Shown in pieces: positions 1-11,534 of a stretch of 64,000 nucleotides of DNA. The translations under genes and the position numbers were made by a program. A model generated the notes under the pieces. It worked only from the letters and a program-made list of their open reading frames with translations, had not been told where the DNA came from and made no database searches. The stretch is from Solen grandis (lineage: Eukaryota; Mollusca; Bivalvia; Adapedonta; Solenidae). The stretch is taken from positions 52,273,554-52,337,553 of the forward strand of contig CM037777.1 in assembly GCA_021229015.1 (NCBI GenBank). The letters are read 5' to 3'. Position 1 is the first letter of the stretch. Each line of letters begins with the position of its first letter.

Positions 1-342
1 CTCATCTATGATCAAAATGTCTGTATTTCTAATGTTCTCAATTACTTTTGAGTATTTGGAACTGCTTAGAATAACATTTTTTATTTGAGCTGATGAATAT
101 CTACCATGTTCAATACCAGACCAACGATGAATTGTTGTTGCATCTAGTCCTATCTCTGTATACACAGAACAAGCTATGCCTGTGGTGCATGTTAATGCAA
201 CCACTCTACCTTGATTTCTACATTTTTTCACAATTTGTTGGACTAAATAGGATTTTCCAGTCCCTGCTGCACCACGAATTAAGAAATTATGGCCGGACAA
301 AGCAATATTAAGTGCCATGCCCTGACTTTCACTGTCGCACAT
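1..342 (-). CDS. PIF1-like DNA helicase, N-terminal part, cut by window edge
   Basis: The minus strand reads open from an ATG at 342 to the window edge, about 114 residues. It contains GHNFLIRGAAGTGKSYLV, a Walker A P-loop (GxxGTGKS) of superfamily 1 helicases, at about residues 18-35; then VVALTCTTGIAC and ATTIHRWSGI, which fit helicase motif Ia and the following segment of PIF1 proteins; and DILIIDE, the Walker B / motif II start, at the edge. PIF1 enzymes are 5'-3' DNA helicases for telomeres, replication forks and G-quadruplexes; close relatives also occur in Helitrons and other large transposons. The family call is firm; whether this is a host gene or transposon gene is open. The ATG could instead lie inside an exon whose 5' part is upstream, because a gacag acceptor-like site overlaps the first codons. 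The foldback element lies 127 bp upstream of the start. Confidence 0.75.
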   Translation of the reverse strand, partial: MCDSESQGMALNIALSGHNFLIRGAAGTGKSYLVQQIVKKCRNQGRVVALTCTTGIACSVYTEIGLDATTIHRWSGIEHGRYSSAQIKNVILSSSKYSKVIENIRNTDILIIDE

Positions 343-462
343 TTTTCAGAATGAGCGGTTGATAAAAGTACTAATCACCGTCTTAATTTCGCTCTGTATC
401 ACGATTGAACGCGTATACTGTCAGCGTGTAACACGACAGCTGATTTTTGTTTACATTTTACT
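343..462. other. Short spacer between helicase and foldback element
   Basis: No gene is recognised here. It is the 5' flank of the helicase reading frame and the left flank of the foldback insertion; joined to 9056 onward it would restore the pre-insertion sequence. Confidence 0.4.
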
Positions 463-468
463 GGTTCT
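463..468. repeat. Left target-site duplication GGTTCT
   Basis: GGTTCT directly precedes the first base of the left inverted arm and is repeated exactly at 9050-9055 directly after the last base of the right arm. Confidence 0.75.
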
Positions 469-1619
469 AGTAGTATATATCAATGGGATGGCCAGAAATC
501 CACGATTTCACGATTTCACGAAAGCACGCTATGACGTCATTAATTAGGACAATGGCCTATTGTTTAGGGTATGACATAATCCCCGACCTCATCCCTTTAA
601 CGAGGTCACGTGACATTCTTGAAAAACCGCAATATTTATTTTTAATTGTCTCCCTAAACAATTAGGACAATGACCTATTGTTTCGGGTATGTTATAATTC
701 CCTTATCCACCCCTAAAACGAGGTCACGCGTCTATCGTTTTCGAGGATAAGTAAACCGCAATATTTATTCTTTTATAATATCGTATTGTTATTCGGGACA
801 ATTAATCAACTACGTCATTCACCGCAAAAACGTGATTGAAACAAATCGGGCTGCAGCCCCTACCGCTCCCTTAAACGAGGTCACGCGACATTCTTAATAG
901 ACCGCAATATTTATTCTTTTATCATATCGTATTGTTATTCGGGACAATTAATCAACTACGTCATCGATTTCGCTATTGTCGCAGAAGCATTGAATGAGCG
1001 ACGTTAAATAATGAGTATTGTCTCTTCGAATAATAACGTATTTACTTTCTGAACAATTAAACGACGCTATCCGGAATACCTCGCGCTATATAACGGACAC
1101 ATTCCCACGCGTCGAGAGAAGATTTCTTCATCATTAATTAACGGTAACTGACCACTAAAACGTTCCCGTAAACATAATCTACACCCGTAACACCCGTATC
1201 GATCGGTTATCTCCTATTATTGACCCAAGGCCTTACGAATCGCGGACTACAGGAATGATAACAACTGTCTCACCCGTCCTCGGACGTATAACTCTGCGTT
1301 TACTAAACCGAACATTCGAAATCGCCTCTCTATACGTATTAATACTCTTTTTTTCTACCATTTCTGTCTTTCTCTACACATTTCTTGTAATACGCGTGTC
1401 AATACGTATATTTTGACAATCGGTGTGAAACGATTTTCACCTTTTCATGTCAAAATTCTTTAATCACAACCAACACCCGCAGCGGTATTTGATCCGCGGC
1501 GAGTTAATCCGGCTTAGTCTAGCGACGATAAACGGGTATTAGCGGTTTTTCATAAGGCGAGATAGTCGCTTTTTGCATTGTACGTTTTTCACTTTCTCCG
1601 TGTAAATGATCGGGAAAGT

Positions 1620-1654
<35 letters not shown>

Positions 1655-4600
1655 TTTTCATCCACGCATCATCGCTGATTATAGTTCTTTGTCTTTCGCT
1701 CTCTCTTTCATGGCATTTTTCTTTCATTTTTTCTCCATCTTTCGCGTATTATTTCCTTTTTAGTGTATACGCATTGTCACTAATTATATTTCTCTTTCTC
1801 CAATATTATTCGTAGGATTTTACCGGTCTTTATTCTCTCATTAAGACTTCAATTCCAGTAAATAAGGTGGAACTTAGGGTGGTCTAGCGACGATAAACGG
1901 GTATTAGCGGTTTTTCATAAGGCGAGATAGTCGCTTTTTTGCATTGACCTACGCTACGTTTTTCACTTTCTCCGTGTAAATGATCGGGAAAGTTTATTTA
2001 TTTATTTATTTATTTATTTATTTTCATCCACGCATCATCGCTGATTATAGTTCTTTGTCTTTCGCTCTCTCTTTCATATCATTTTTCTTTACTTTTTTCT
2101 CCATCTTTCACATATTATTTCCTTTTTAGTGTATACGCATTGTCACTAATTATATTTCTCTTTCTACAATATTATTCGTAGGATTTTACCGGTCTTTATT
2201 CTCTCATTAAGACTTCAATTCCAGTAAATAAGGTGGAACTTCGGGTGTAAAAATGAATAAATACAACATTCGTGTGACGAACAAGTCCTAGCAATAAATA
2301 TGAAAACAAACTTATTTTGTATTTTGATTTTATATGTAAAGATTTATTAATAACACCTGTTGCGGCACTGAACCGCCGCGAGTTAATCCGGCTTAATCTA
2401 GCGACGAAAAATGGGAGAGAGCGCTTTTTCAAAATCGAGACTCTTAGGTGTTATCACAACGCTTCTTTACGTTGTTTTTTTTTTTTTTGTAGTTGTTGTT
2501 TATGTAGTAGAGTATTTGTAGTAGCGGTAGTAGTAGTAGTAGTAGCAGTAGTAGTAGTCACCCGTCCTCGGACGTATAACTCTGCGTTTACTAAACCGAA
2601 CCTTTTAATCTCTCTATGCGTAGTTATGGTTTTGACAATCGGTGTGAAACGATTCTCACCTTTTTAGAATATGTCTAATCTCTATAATCACAATCAGCAG
2701 ACATACCAGTAGCGGTATTTGATCCGCGGCGAGTTAATCCGGCTTAGTCTAGCGACGATAAACGGGTATATGCGGTTTTTCATAAGGCAAGATAGTCGCT
2801 TTTGGCATTGTACGTTTTTCACTTTCTCCGTGTAAGTAATCGAGAAATTTATCATTTTATTTATTTATTTGTTTATTTGTTTATTAGTTTGTTTATTTAT
2901 TTGTTTATTTATTTATTTATTTTTGTCAAACATACGTGGTCGTAGTAGTAGTAATAGTTGTTGTTGTAATAATGAATTTCGTTTTAGTTGTAATAATAAT
3001 ATTGGTTATATATTCGCTGTTTAACAGGAGTATTAGTAGTTATAGAAATGATGATATTATTAATACGATTGAATGAATCGGGACCTTGTACACTTGCTTT
3101 TACATAGTAGTAGTAGTAGTAGTTGTTGTTGTTTCTGTAGTAATGTTGATATAAATGCGTTGGAATAAATCGAGATTCTGAGGTGGTGTCACAACGCCTC
3201 TTTACATTTTGTTTTTGAAGTTTTTGTTTATGTAGAAGAGTATATGTAGAAGTAGTAGTAGTAGAAGTGGTGGTAGTAGTAGTAGTAGTATTAATGTTAC
3301 GTACTAGAGGCAAAATTATCCAAGCATATGCACGCACACTTCTCCGTAAAAGCAATCGAGACATTTATTTATTTATTTATTTATTATACAAGTAATTAAT
3401 TTGAAATAAAAAAAACAACTAGAAACCGGAGAGAGGAGCAGCAGTGACTAAGAACCATAACTCTACCTGGTCCAAGTTTTAATTACCTTCCTTTTTTTTT
3501 TTTTTTTTTAGTTTTCAATTTTAGTCGGGGGCATAACTTATAAACTATTTAAAGTATATTGACTGGAAACTTTAAATATAAATAAATTGTGAGATTGGGA
3601 AGTGCAATAACCAAAAATCGTAACACTACCTTGATTAATTTTCTAATTATCTCCCCTTATTAAATGTTACAATTAATTTCTCTCCAGATAATAACTTATT
3701 TACTATCCACTTGAATAATTTTTTGTTGGGAGCAAAACTCATGAATAAAACATTTTAAGGACTAGAAACTTGAAACATAATATGATAGCAAGTTGAAGCA
3801 GTGCAGCTACTATTTTAAAATTATCTCCCTTTATTTTTCTATTGCATTCTCAGAAAGGGGTATAGTGTTTTCCAAACACATCTTGTTATGTTTATAATTT
3901 CATATCACTCACTCACTCACTCACTCACTCACTCACTCACTCACTTACTCACCCAATTACTCACTCAATTACTCACTTACTCACTCATTTACTCACTTAC
4001 TCACTCAGTTACTCACTTACTCACTCAGTTACTCACTTACTCACTCTATTACTCACTTACTCACTCATTTACTCATATACTCACTTAATTACTCAAATAC
4101 TCATTTACTCACTCAGTTACTCATTTACTCACTCATTTTCTCACTCAGTTACTCACTCAGTTACTCATTTACTCACTCAATTACTCATTTACTCACTCAG
4201 TTACTCATTTACTCACTCACTTACTCATTTACTCACTCACTTACTCATTTACTCACTCAATTACTCAGTTACTCACTCAGTTACTCACTCAATTACTCAA
4301 TTACTCACTCACTTACTCATTTACTCACTCAATTACTCATGCAATTACTCATTTACTCACTCAATTACTCATTTACTCACTCACTTACTCACTCATTTAC
4401 TCACTTACTCACTCAATTACTCACTCAGTTACTCACTCAGTTACTCATTTACTCACTCACTCACACTCACCTCCACCATTCACCTCCACCCTCCACCACC
4501 ACTCCACCCTACACCACCACTCCACCTCCACCACCACTCCACCCTACACCACCACTCACCTACACCCTCCACCACCACTCCACCCTCACCACCACTCCAC

Positions 4601-4786
4601 CCACCCCACCACTCCCCCACCACCTCCACCCACACCTCCACTCAATCACCCTCCTCCTCCTCTCACTCACTCCTCATCACTCACTCCTCACTCCTCCTCA
4701 CTCACTCATCACTCACTCTCATCCTCCTCACTCACTCACTCCTCATTCACTCCTCATTCACTCCTCATCACTCCTCCTCACTCCTC
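469..4786 (+). repeat. Left arm of the foldback element
   Basis: Order inward: terminal region with repeated 'aacgaggtcacg' and 'accgcaatatttattc' blocks (470-960); a unique-looking stretch with cgcg-rich segments (960-1500); a 365-bp module repeated twice (1518-2249) with TTTA runs; GTA/TTG trinucleotide-rich DNA (2460-3330); an AT-rich segment (3400-3890); then ACTC and CCACC arrays. Each block reappears in opposite orientation and reverse order in the right arm. Confidence 0.8.
1518..2249 (+). repeat. 365-bp direct duplication inside the left arm
   Basis: The sequence starting tctagcgacgataaacgg at 1518 recurs at 1883, with the same succession: gtcgctttt, cactttctccgtgtaaatga, a TTTA run, ccacgcatcatcgctgatta, a pyrimidine-rich stretch and 'ttaagacttcaattccag'. 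The start of the module recurs again at about 2396 and 2746. The mirrored pair lies at about 7326-8043. Confidence 0.75.
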
Positions 4787-5655
4787 GTGAGGAGTGGGTG
4801 ATGAGGAGTGAGTGAGGAGGAGGAGTGATGAGGAGTGAATGAGGAGTGAGTGAGTGAGGAGGAGTGAGGAGTGAGTGATGAGGAGTGAGTGAGGAGGAGG
4901 AGGGTGGATGTGAGTGGAGTGGTGGTGGAGTTGGAGTGGTGGTGGAGGGTGTAGGTGAGTGGTGGAGGTGGTGGTGGTGGAGGTGGAGTGGTGGTGGAGG
5001 GTGTAGGTGAGTGGTGGAGGTGATGGTGGTGGAGGTGGAGTGGTGGTGGAGGGTGGAGTGGTGGTGGAGGGTGGAGGTGAATGGTGGAGGTGAGTGTGAG
5101 TGGTGGAGGTGGTGGTGGTGGAGGTGGTGGTGGTGGAGGTGGTGGCGGTGGAGGTGGAGTGGTGGTGTAGGGTGGAGTGGTGGTGGAGGGTGTAGGTGAG
5201 TGGTGGTGTAGGGTGGAGTGGTGGTGGAGGTGGAGTGGTGGTGTAGGGTGGAGTGGTGGTGGAGGGTGGAGGTGAATGGTGGAGGTGAGTGTGAGTGAGT
5301 GAGTAAATGAGTAACTGAGTGAGTAACTGAGTGAGTAATTGAGTGAGTAAGTGAGTAAATGAGTGAGTAAGTGAGTGAGTAATTGAGTGAGTAACTGAGT
5401 GAGTAAGTGAGTAATTGAGTGAGTAAATGAGTAAGTGAGTGAGTAAATGAGTAAGTGAGTGAGTAACTGAGTGAGTAAGTGAGTAACTGAGTGAGTAAGT
5501 GAGTAAATGAGTAAATGAGTAAGTGAGTGAGTAATTGAGTGAGTAATTGGGTGAGTGAGTGAGTGAGTGAGTGAGTGAGTGAGTGAGTGAGTGAGTGAGT
5601 GAGTGAGTGAGTGAGTGAGTGAGTGAGTGAGTGAGTGAGTGAGTGAGTGAGTGAT
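3906..5655. repeat. Satellite-like core: ACTC and CCACC/CTCC arrays around the palindrome centre
   Basis: From 3906 to about 4475 the DNA is a variable ACTC/ACTT/ATTT tetra- to octanucleotide array, then CCACCACT/CTCCACC arrays, then CTCACTCCTC. At 4779-4796 the sequence inverts (cactcctc gt gaggagtg) and the complementary arrays run out to about 5655. Open frames across it encode only Thr/His/Ser/Leu or Trp/Gly/Val repeats and are not genes. Confidence 0.85.
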
Positions 5656-6639
5656 ATGAAATTATAAACATAACAAGATGTGTTCGGAAAACACTATACC
5701 CCTTTCTGAGAATGCAATAGAAAAATAAAGGGAGATAATTTTAAAATAGTAGCTGCACTGCTTCAACTTGCTATCATATTATGTTTCAAGTTTCTAGTCC
5801 TTAAAATGTTTTATTCATGAGTTTTGCTCCCAACAAAAAATTATTCAAGTGGATAGTAAATAAGTTATTATCTGGAGAGAAATTCATTGTAACATTTAAT
5901 AAGGGGAGATAATTAGAAAATTAATCAAGGTAGTGTTACGATTTTTGGTTATTGCACTTCCCAATCTCACAATTTATTTATATTTAAAGTTTCCAGTCAA
6001 TATACTTTAAATAGTTTATAAGTTATGCCCCCGACTAAAATTGAAAACTAAAAACAAAAAAAAAGGAAGGTAATTAAAACTTGGACCAGGTAGAGTTATG
6101 GTTCTTAGTCACTGCTGCTCCTCTCTCCGGTTTCTAGTTGTTTTTTTATTTCAAATTAATTACTTGTATAATAAATAAATAAATAAATAAATAAATGTCT
6201 CGATTGCTTTTACGGAGAAGTGTGCGTGCATATGCTTGGATAATTTTGCCTCTAGTACGTAACATTAATACTACTACTACTACTACCACCACTTCTACTA
6301 CTACTACTACTACATATACTCTTCTACATAAACAAAAACTTCAAAAACAAAATGTAAAGAGGCGTTGTGACACCACCTCAGAATCTCGATTTATTCCAAC
6401 CCATTTATATCAACATTACTACAGAAACAACAACAACTACTACTACTACTACTATGTAAAAGCAAGTGTACAAGGTCCCGATTCATTCAATCGTATTAAT
6501 AATATCATCATTTCTATAACTACTAATACTCCTGTTAAACAGCGAATATATAACCAATATTATTATTACAACTAAAACGAAATTCATTATTACAACAACA
6601 ACTATTACTACTACTACGACCACGTATGTTTGACAAAAA

Positions 6640-6670
<31 letters not shown>

Positions 6671-7544
6671 AAAACAAAAAAAAACAAAAAAATATCAAAT
6701 AAATAAATAAAATGATAAATTTCTCGATTACTTACACGGAGAAAGTGAAAAACGTACAATGCCAAAAGCGACTATCTCGCCTTATGAAAAACCGCATATA
6801 CCCGTTTATCGTCGCTAGACTAAGCCGGATTAACTCGCCGCGGATCAAATACCGCTACTGGTATGTCTGCTGATTGTGATTATAGAGATTAGACATATTC
6901 TAAAAAGGTGAGAATCGTTTCACACCGATTGTCAAAACCATAACTACGCATAGAGAGATTAAAAGGTTCGGTTTAGTAAACGCAGAGTTATACGTCCGAG
7001 GACGGGTGACTACTACTACTGCTACTACTACTACTACTACCGCTACTACAAATACTCTACTACATAAACAACAACTACAAAAAAAAAAAAAAACGTAAAG
7101 AAGCGTTGTGATAACACCTAAGAGTCTCGATTTTGAAAAAGCGCTCTCTCCCATTTTTCGTCGCTAGATTAAGCCGGATTAACTCGCGGCGGTTCAGTGC
7201 CGCAACAGGTGTTATTAATAAATCTTTACATATAAAATCAAAATACAAAATAAGTTTGTTTTCATATTTATTGCTAGGACTTGTTCGTCACACGAATGTT
7301 GTATTTATTCATTTTTACACCCGAAGTTCCACCTTATTTACTGGAATTGAAGTCTTAATGAGAGAATAAAGACCGGTAAAATCCTACGAATAATATTGTA
7401 GAAAGAGAAATATAATTAGTGACAATGCGTATACACTAAAAAGGAAATAATATGTGAAAGATGGAGAAAAAAGTAAAGAAAAATGATATGAAAGAGAGAG
7501 CGAAAGACAAAGAACTATAATCAGCGATGATGCGTGGATGAAAA

Positions 7545-7579
<35 letters not shown>

Positions 7580-9049
7580 ACTTTCCCGATCATTTACACG
7601 GAGAAAGTGAAAAACGTAGCGTAGGTCAATGCAAAAAAGCGACTATCTCGCCTTATGAAAAACCGCTAATACCCGTTTATCGTCGCTAGACCACCCGAAG
7701 TTTCACCTTATTTACTGGAATTGAAGTCTTAATGAGAGAATAAAGACCGGTAAAATCCTACGAATAATATTGGAGAAAGAGAAATATAATTAGTGACAAT
7801 GCGTATACACTAAAAAGGAAATAATACGCGAAAGATGGAGAAAAAATGAAAGAAAAATGCCATGAAAGAGAGAGCGAAAGACAAAGAACTATAATCAGCG
7901 ATGATGCGTGGATGAAAATAAATAAATAAATAAATAAATAAACTTTCCCGATCATTTACACGGAGAAAGTGAAAAACGTACAATGCAAAAAGCGACTATC
8001 TCGCCTTATGAAAAACCGCTAATACCCGTTTATCGTCGCTAGACTAAGCCGGATTAACTCGCCGCGGATCAAATACCGCTGCGGGTGTTGGTTGTGATTA
8101 AAGAATTTTGACATGAAAAGGTGAAAATCGTTTCACACCGATTGTCAAAATATACGTATTGACACGCGTATTACAAGAAATGTGTAGAGAAAGACAGAAA
8201 TGGTAGAAAAAAAAGAGCATTAATACGTATAGAGAGGCGATTTCGAATGTTCGGTTTAGTAAACGCAGAGTTATACGTCCGAGGACGGGTGAGACAGTTG
8301 TATCATTCCTGTAGTCGCGATTCGTAAGGCCTTGGGTCAATAATAGGAGATAACCGATCGATACGGGTGTTCGTGTAGATTATGTTTACGGAACGTTTAG
8401 TGGTCATTACCGTAATAAATGATGAAGAAACTTCTCTCGACGCGTGGAATGTGTCCGTATATAGCGCGAGGTATTCCGGATAGCGTCGTTTAATTGTTCA
8501 GAAAGTAAATACGTTATTATTCGAAGAGACAATACTCATTATTTAACGTCGCTCATTCAATGCTTACTGCGACAATACGAAATCATGACGTAGTATTAAT
8601 TGTCCCGAATACAATACGATATATAAAGATAAATATTGCGGTCTATTAAGAATGTCGCGTGACTCGTTTAGGGAGCGGTAGGGGCTGCAGCCCGATTTGT
8701 TTCAATCACGTTTTTGCGGTGAATGACGTAGTTGATTAATTGTCCCGAATAACAAAGAATAAATATTGCGGTTTACTTATCCTCGAAAACGATAGACGCG
8801 TGACCTCGTTTTAGGGGTGGATAAGGGAATTATACATACGAAACAATAGGTCATGCCTAATGTTAGGAGACTTAAAAATAAATATGCGGTTATTTCAAGA
8901 ATGTCAACGTGACCTCGTTAAAGGGATGAGGTCGGGGATTATGTCATACCCTAAACAATAGGCCATTGTCCTAATTAATGACGTCATAGCGTGCTTTCGT
9001 GAAATCGTGAAATCGTGGATTTCTGGCCATCCCATTGATATATACTACT
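4788..9049 (-). repeat. Right arm of the foldback element
   Basis: Reverse-complement partner of 469-4786. Differences are mainly in array lengths (the TGGTGG-type array is longer here, the ACTC-type array shorter), homopolymer lengths, and scattered substitutions and small indels in the outer 500 bp, so the arms are diverged rather than one strand read twice. Confidence 0.8.
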
Positions 9050-9055
9050 GGTTCT
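9050..9055. repeat. Right target-site duplication GGTTCT
   Basis: Exact copy of 463-468 immediately outside the right arm. Confidence 0.75.
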
Positions 9056-9870
9056 CGTTTTAGCGCTTAGGCTCAGATTAAAATGGGAACCACTTACCTT
9101 CTTTTTTGAAGAGCACTTCCAGGTCATCAAAATTAAAAAAATCATGGCGCCTGTAGGTTGTTGATCGCTGCAGTCCAAAGGAATGCTAAACAATCACGAC
9201 ACTACTGGTGAACGATGAACGTATAAACAGTCTAGATCAATTACAAGTATGTTTTTATTGGATTTTCTCCCGGGTGCTTCATGTTTATGCCCAGCAGAAC
9301 GGATTTATTCTGCAAAACGCTACTGATTTTATGTACATGTATGTCGGTCACATCTTGGCGACCTGACAAGTGCTGATGTTTAAATTCCTATAAGAGACGT
9401 TTGGAGACGATTGTGCATATATTTATGTGATGGTCTGTTAGAAAAAAAGATTTAGGATTAGTATGAAGACGAGATTGGTGAATGTGTGTGATTTGTGGGT
9501 CCGTTTTCGAAGATAGAGTGAAAGCACCCTAGGTTTGGGTAAACCAGAGTTGCATACCTTTACATAACATATAGATATAATTTTTGTGGGGGGGGGGGGG
9601 GGGGGGGGGAACTTGAACCTTTGACCACAAGTAGAATCAGCTGATATAGGCCGGATTTACTTTTGTCACTTTTGACTTTAGTTTTGTATATATCATATCA
9701 GTTTTGTTATATTTCACGAAAATAACATTAATGATTATGAGAAAAAAAAATTAAGTAACATTTATTTATAAAACTATGAGTGTTGGTCACATGGTTTCAA
9801 CTATCATCACGTGACTTGTGTGGTTGCAGTAGTTAAAGTAGCGTAACGTGACGTAACTGGTGCACGGAGT
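9056..9870. other. Unassigned intergenic DNA with a 22-G homopolymer
   Basis: No gene is recognised. On the minus strand an open stretch around 9105-9190 ends in a good donor context (AAAGAAG|GTAAGT at about 9104), so a small exon is possible. A run of 22 G lies at 9588-9609. Confidence 0.3.
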
Positions 9871-10446
9871 TTGAGACCGAGTAGCACGCCACTTCCTTAC
9901 AGCTACACGACTAATTATACGCCACATTCATATCCAATGACCCCAGATCAGACAGAGTGCAAAACTACCTTATTTCAATCTGATCGTGTAGCAATTCCAA
10001 TCCCAAAACAAAGAGAACCCCGTACATTTGATGGAACAGAATGCGAGATAAATGGTTATTTAATGCATTTCGAGACCGTATGTGACTGGAATGGTTACGG
10101 CAATACACGTACGTAAACGGCTAAGCTCTTCATTTTAAAACTTACTGGAGAGGCACAGAAAGTTTTGTCTATCATACCGCCAAAGAATGTCTGTGACTAT
10201 GATGATCTGAAAGCCATGCTCATACAGAAGTTTTCTCAATGCCCAATGAATACACCCAGTACCTCGATTAAAACAAAAGAACGTAGTCATAGCATGGTAA
10301 ATAAAAGCAGTGGGTCACAAAATGATTCACACAACCGTGTTCGAGAAGGTGATTATTACGTCATGGTAGAAAAAGAGGTCATCAGGCTTTGGTATCCAGG
10401 TAGCGTACGTCCATTCACCTACAGGCCACAGGGATTCGGTACGTAG
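9871..10446 (+). pseudogene. LTR-retrotransposon gag (capsid) remnant
   Basis: One plus-strand frame runs 192 codons with a single in-frame stop (TAA, 10114-10116) and no ATG at its head. Before the stop are the segments IPIPKQREPRTFDGTE and LMHFETVCDWNGYG; after it come AKLFILKLTGEAQKVLSIIP and DYDDLKAMLIQKFSQCP. The order 'FDG..., YLxxFExVCxWNxW, KAxxLxLxLTGEAQxVL, Y..LKxxLxxKF' is the capsid core of Ty3/mdg4-type Gag proteins. No protease, reverse transcriptase or LTR pair was found, so this is an isolated decayed fragment. The last ~60 codons are not recognised. Confidence 0.6.
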
Positions 10447-10823
10447 TCATTGAAAAAATTCTAGGTAGTGTCTATATATATTAACAAATGATGCAACTCA
10501 CCGAGGGCGAATTTCGATACCGGTGATCTAAAAAGGAAAAGAAGAATAACAAAAATATGGTGTGCGTCAATGAATCTCTCTCTCTCTCTCTCTCTCTTTC
10601 GTCGTTGTGCTGTTCCTTTTATTTACATGCATTCATCGGAAAAGTCGATCACAATGATTGCAATATTCCGACCTTCTTCCAACATTGTTACGCAATTATA
10701 TTCAATTATATACATGGTGATACAAAACAAGGCCAGCAGATGGATGCCATATTTTAATGTTAAATAAACTCATCTGGCAAACGAAATAATCTATATATCT
10801 TATATTCTGGTAAAATCCATAAA

Positions 10824-10878
<55 letters not shown>

Positions 10879-11109
10879 TCATTCCTGCATAATTGAAATA
10901 AACAATACGAATTTAGTTTATATACATGTATACGATGTTTTTTGTTGTTGTTTGTTTTCCCGTTTCTTCGACAAATATTAGATTTTACCTAAATGTTTGT
11001 TATTTCTGAGATTGTTGCTGATTAAAAGGTCATTTATAACTTAATGTCGAATTACAATATAATTATTAAGAGATGAACTTTTAAGCGAAGCCCAGTGTGC
11101 ATCAGATAC
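10447..11109. other. Intergenic, with (CT)n and (AT)n microsatellites
   Basis: Contains a CT run at about 10575-10598 and an AT run at about 10828-10874. Nothing else is recognised. Confidence 0.5.
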
Positions 11110-11308
11110 ATTTCGCGTAGGCAAGGCCAAACCGCTGGTCGCCGGAAAAGACATGCACTCCAGATAGACGACTTGGTTATAGGTATGAATGGTATCGTCA
11201 TCCAAACCGCTATTGGGACAGTCATGGATTTGTAGCTCGGAACCAGTACACGACATGCTAGACAGAAAGACTAGACTAGTACTGTGCACGCCGTTATAAT
11301 CGTATCCA
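11110..11308 (-). CDS. Orphan exon encoding the second half of an SRCR domain
   Basis: Minus-strand translation includes FGYDYNGVHSTSLVFLSSM, then CTGSELQIHDCPNSGLDDD, then YNQVVYLEC. This matches the C-terminal half of a scavenger receptor cysteine-rich domain (G..xIWLDDVxCxGxExxxxxCxxSGxxxx...GVxC), keeping the paired cysteines and the CTGSE-x-x-I-x-DCP block. An acceptor-like ccaatccag precedes the matching part. SRCR proteins are secreted or membrane receptors, strongly expanded in marine invertebrates. No neighbouring SRCR exon was found, so it may be a remnant or the end of a gene with very long introns. Confidence 0.55.
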
Positions 11309-11534
11309 AATCTGGATTGGAAATTGCGCTATCAGTGGGAGTGATTGATGAAAACTTCTTATAACGTGCAAAATGCCGCTATGTGATTGGCCAATACCGG
11401 TCACATGATCGCGGTTTATTTTTTCATTAACCCCCTGAAATCCCCCTTGAAACTGTCATATCCTCAGAAAAATGTTCACAGGATTGTCTTTCATAGGAGT
11501 GTAAACATATATCATTTTTTCACATTATATAATA

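Larger units (their letters stand above)
469..9049. mobile_element. 8.6-kb foldback (giant inverted-repeat) transposable element
   Basis: The element starts AGTAGTATATATCAATGGG and ends with the reverse complement (CCCATTGATATATACTACT). From both ends inward the two halves are near-complete reverse complements, meeting at about 4787, and a perfect 6-bp duplication (GGTTCT) flanks it. No transposase, integrase, polymerase or capsid frame is visible: the open frames are translated microsatellites or mirrored low-complexity DNA, so it looks non-autonomous. Known facts used: foldback elements consist mostly of long inverted repeats, often with internal tandem repeats; Polinton/Maverick elements make 6-bp duplications and have AG-starting termini. 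Inference: a foldback derivative of an element with Polinton-like ends, or an unrelated foldback family. The duplication argues strongly against a simple sequencing hairpin artefact. Confidence 0.75.

Noticed and set aside
2984..3364. 126-codon minus-strand frame with near-identical mirror at 6195-6575
   Set aside because: The poly-Thr and poly-Tyr runs come from trinucleotide repeats, and its conservation is explained by the inverted arms.
4339..5671. Long open frames rich in Ser-Leu-Thr-His or Trp-Gly-Val, up to 297 codons
   Set aside because: They are translations of the ACTC, CCACC and GAGT arrays at the palindrome centre; both strands are open because the repeats lack stop codons.
469..9049. 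Foldback palindrome as a pure read-hairpin artefact
   Set aside because: The arms have diverged and an exact 6-bp duplication flanks the element, which an adapter-missed hairpin read would not create; spanning reads would still be the decisive test.
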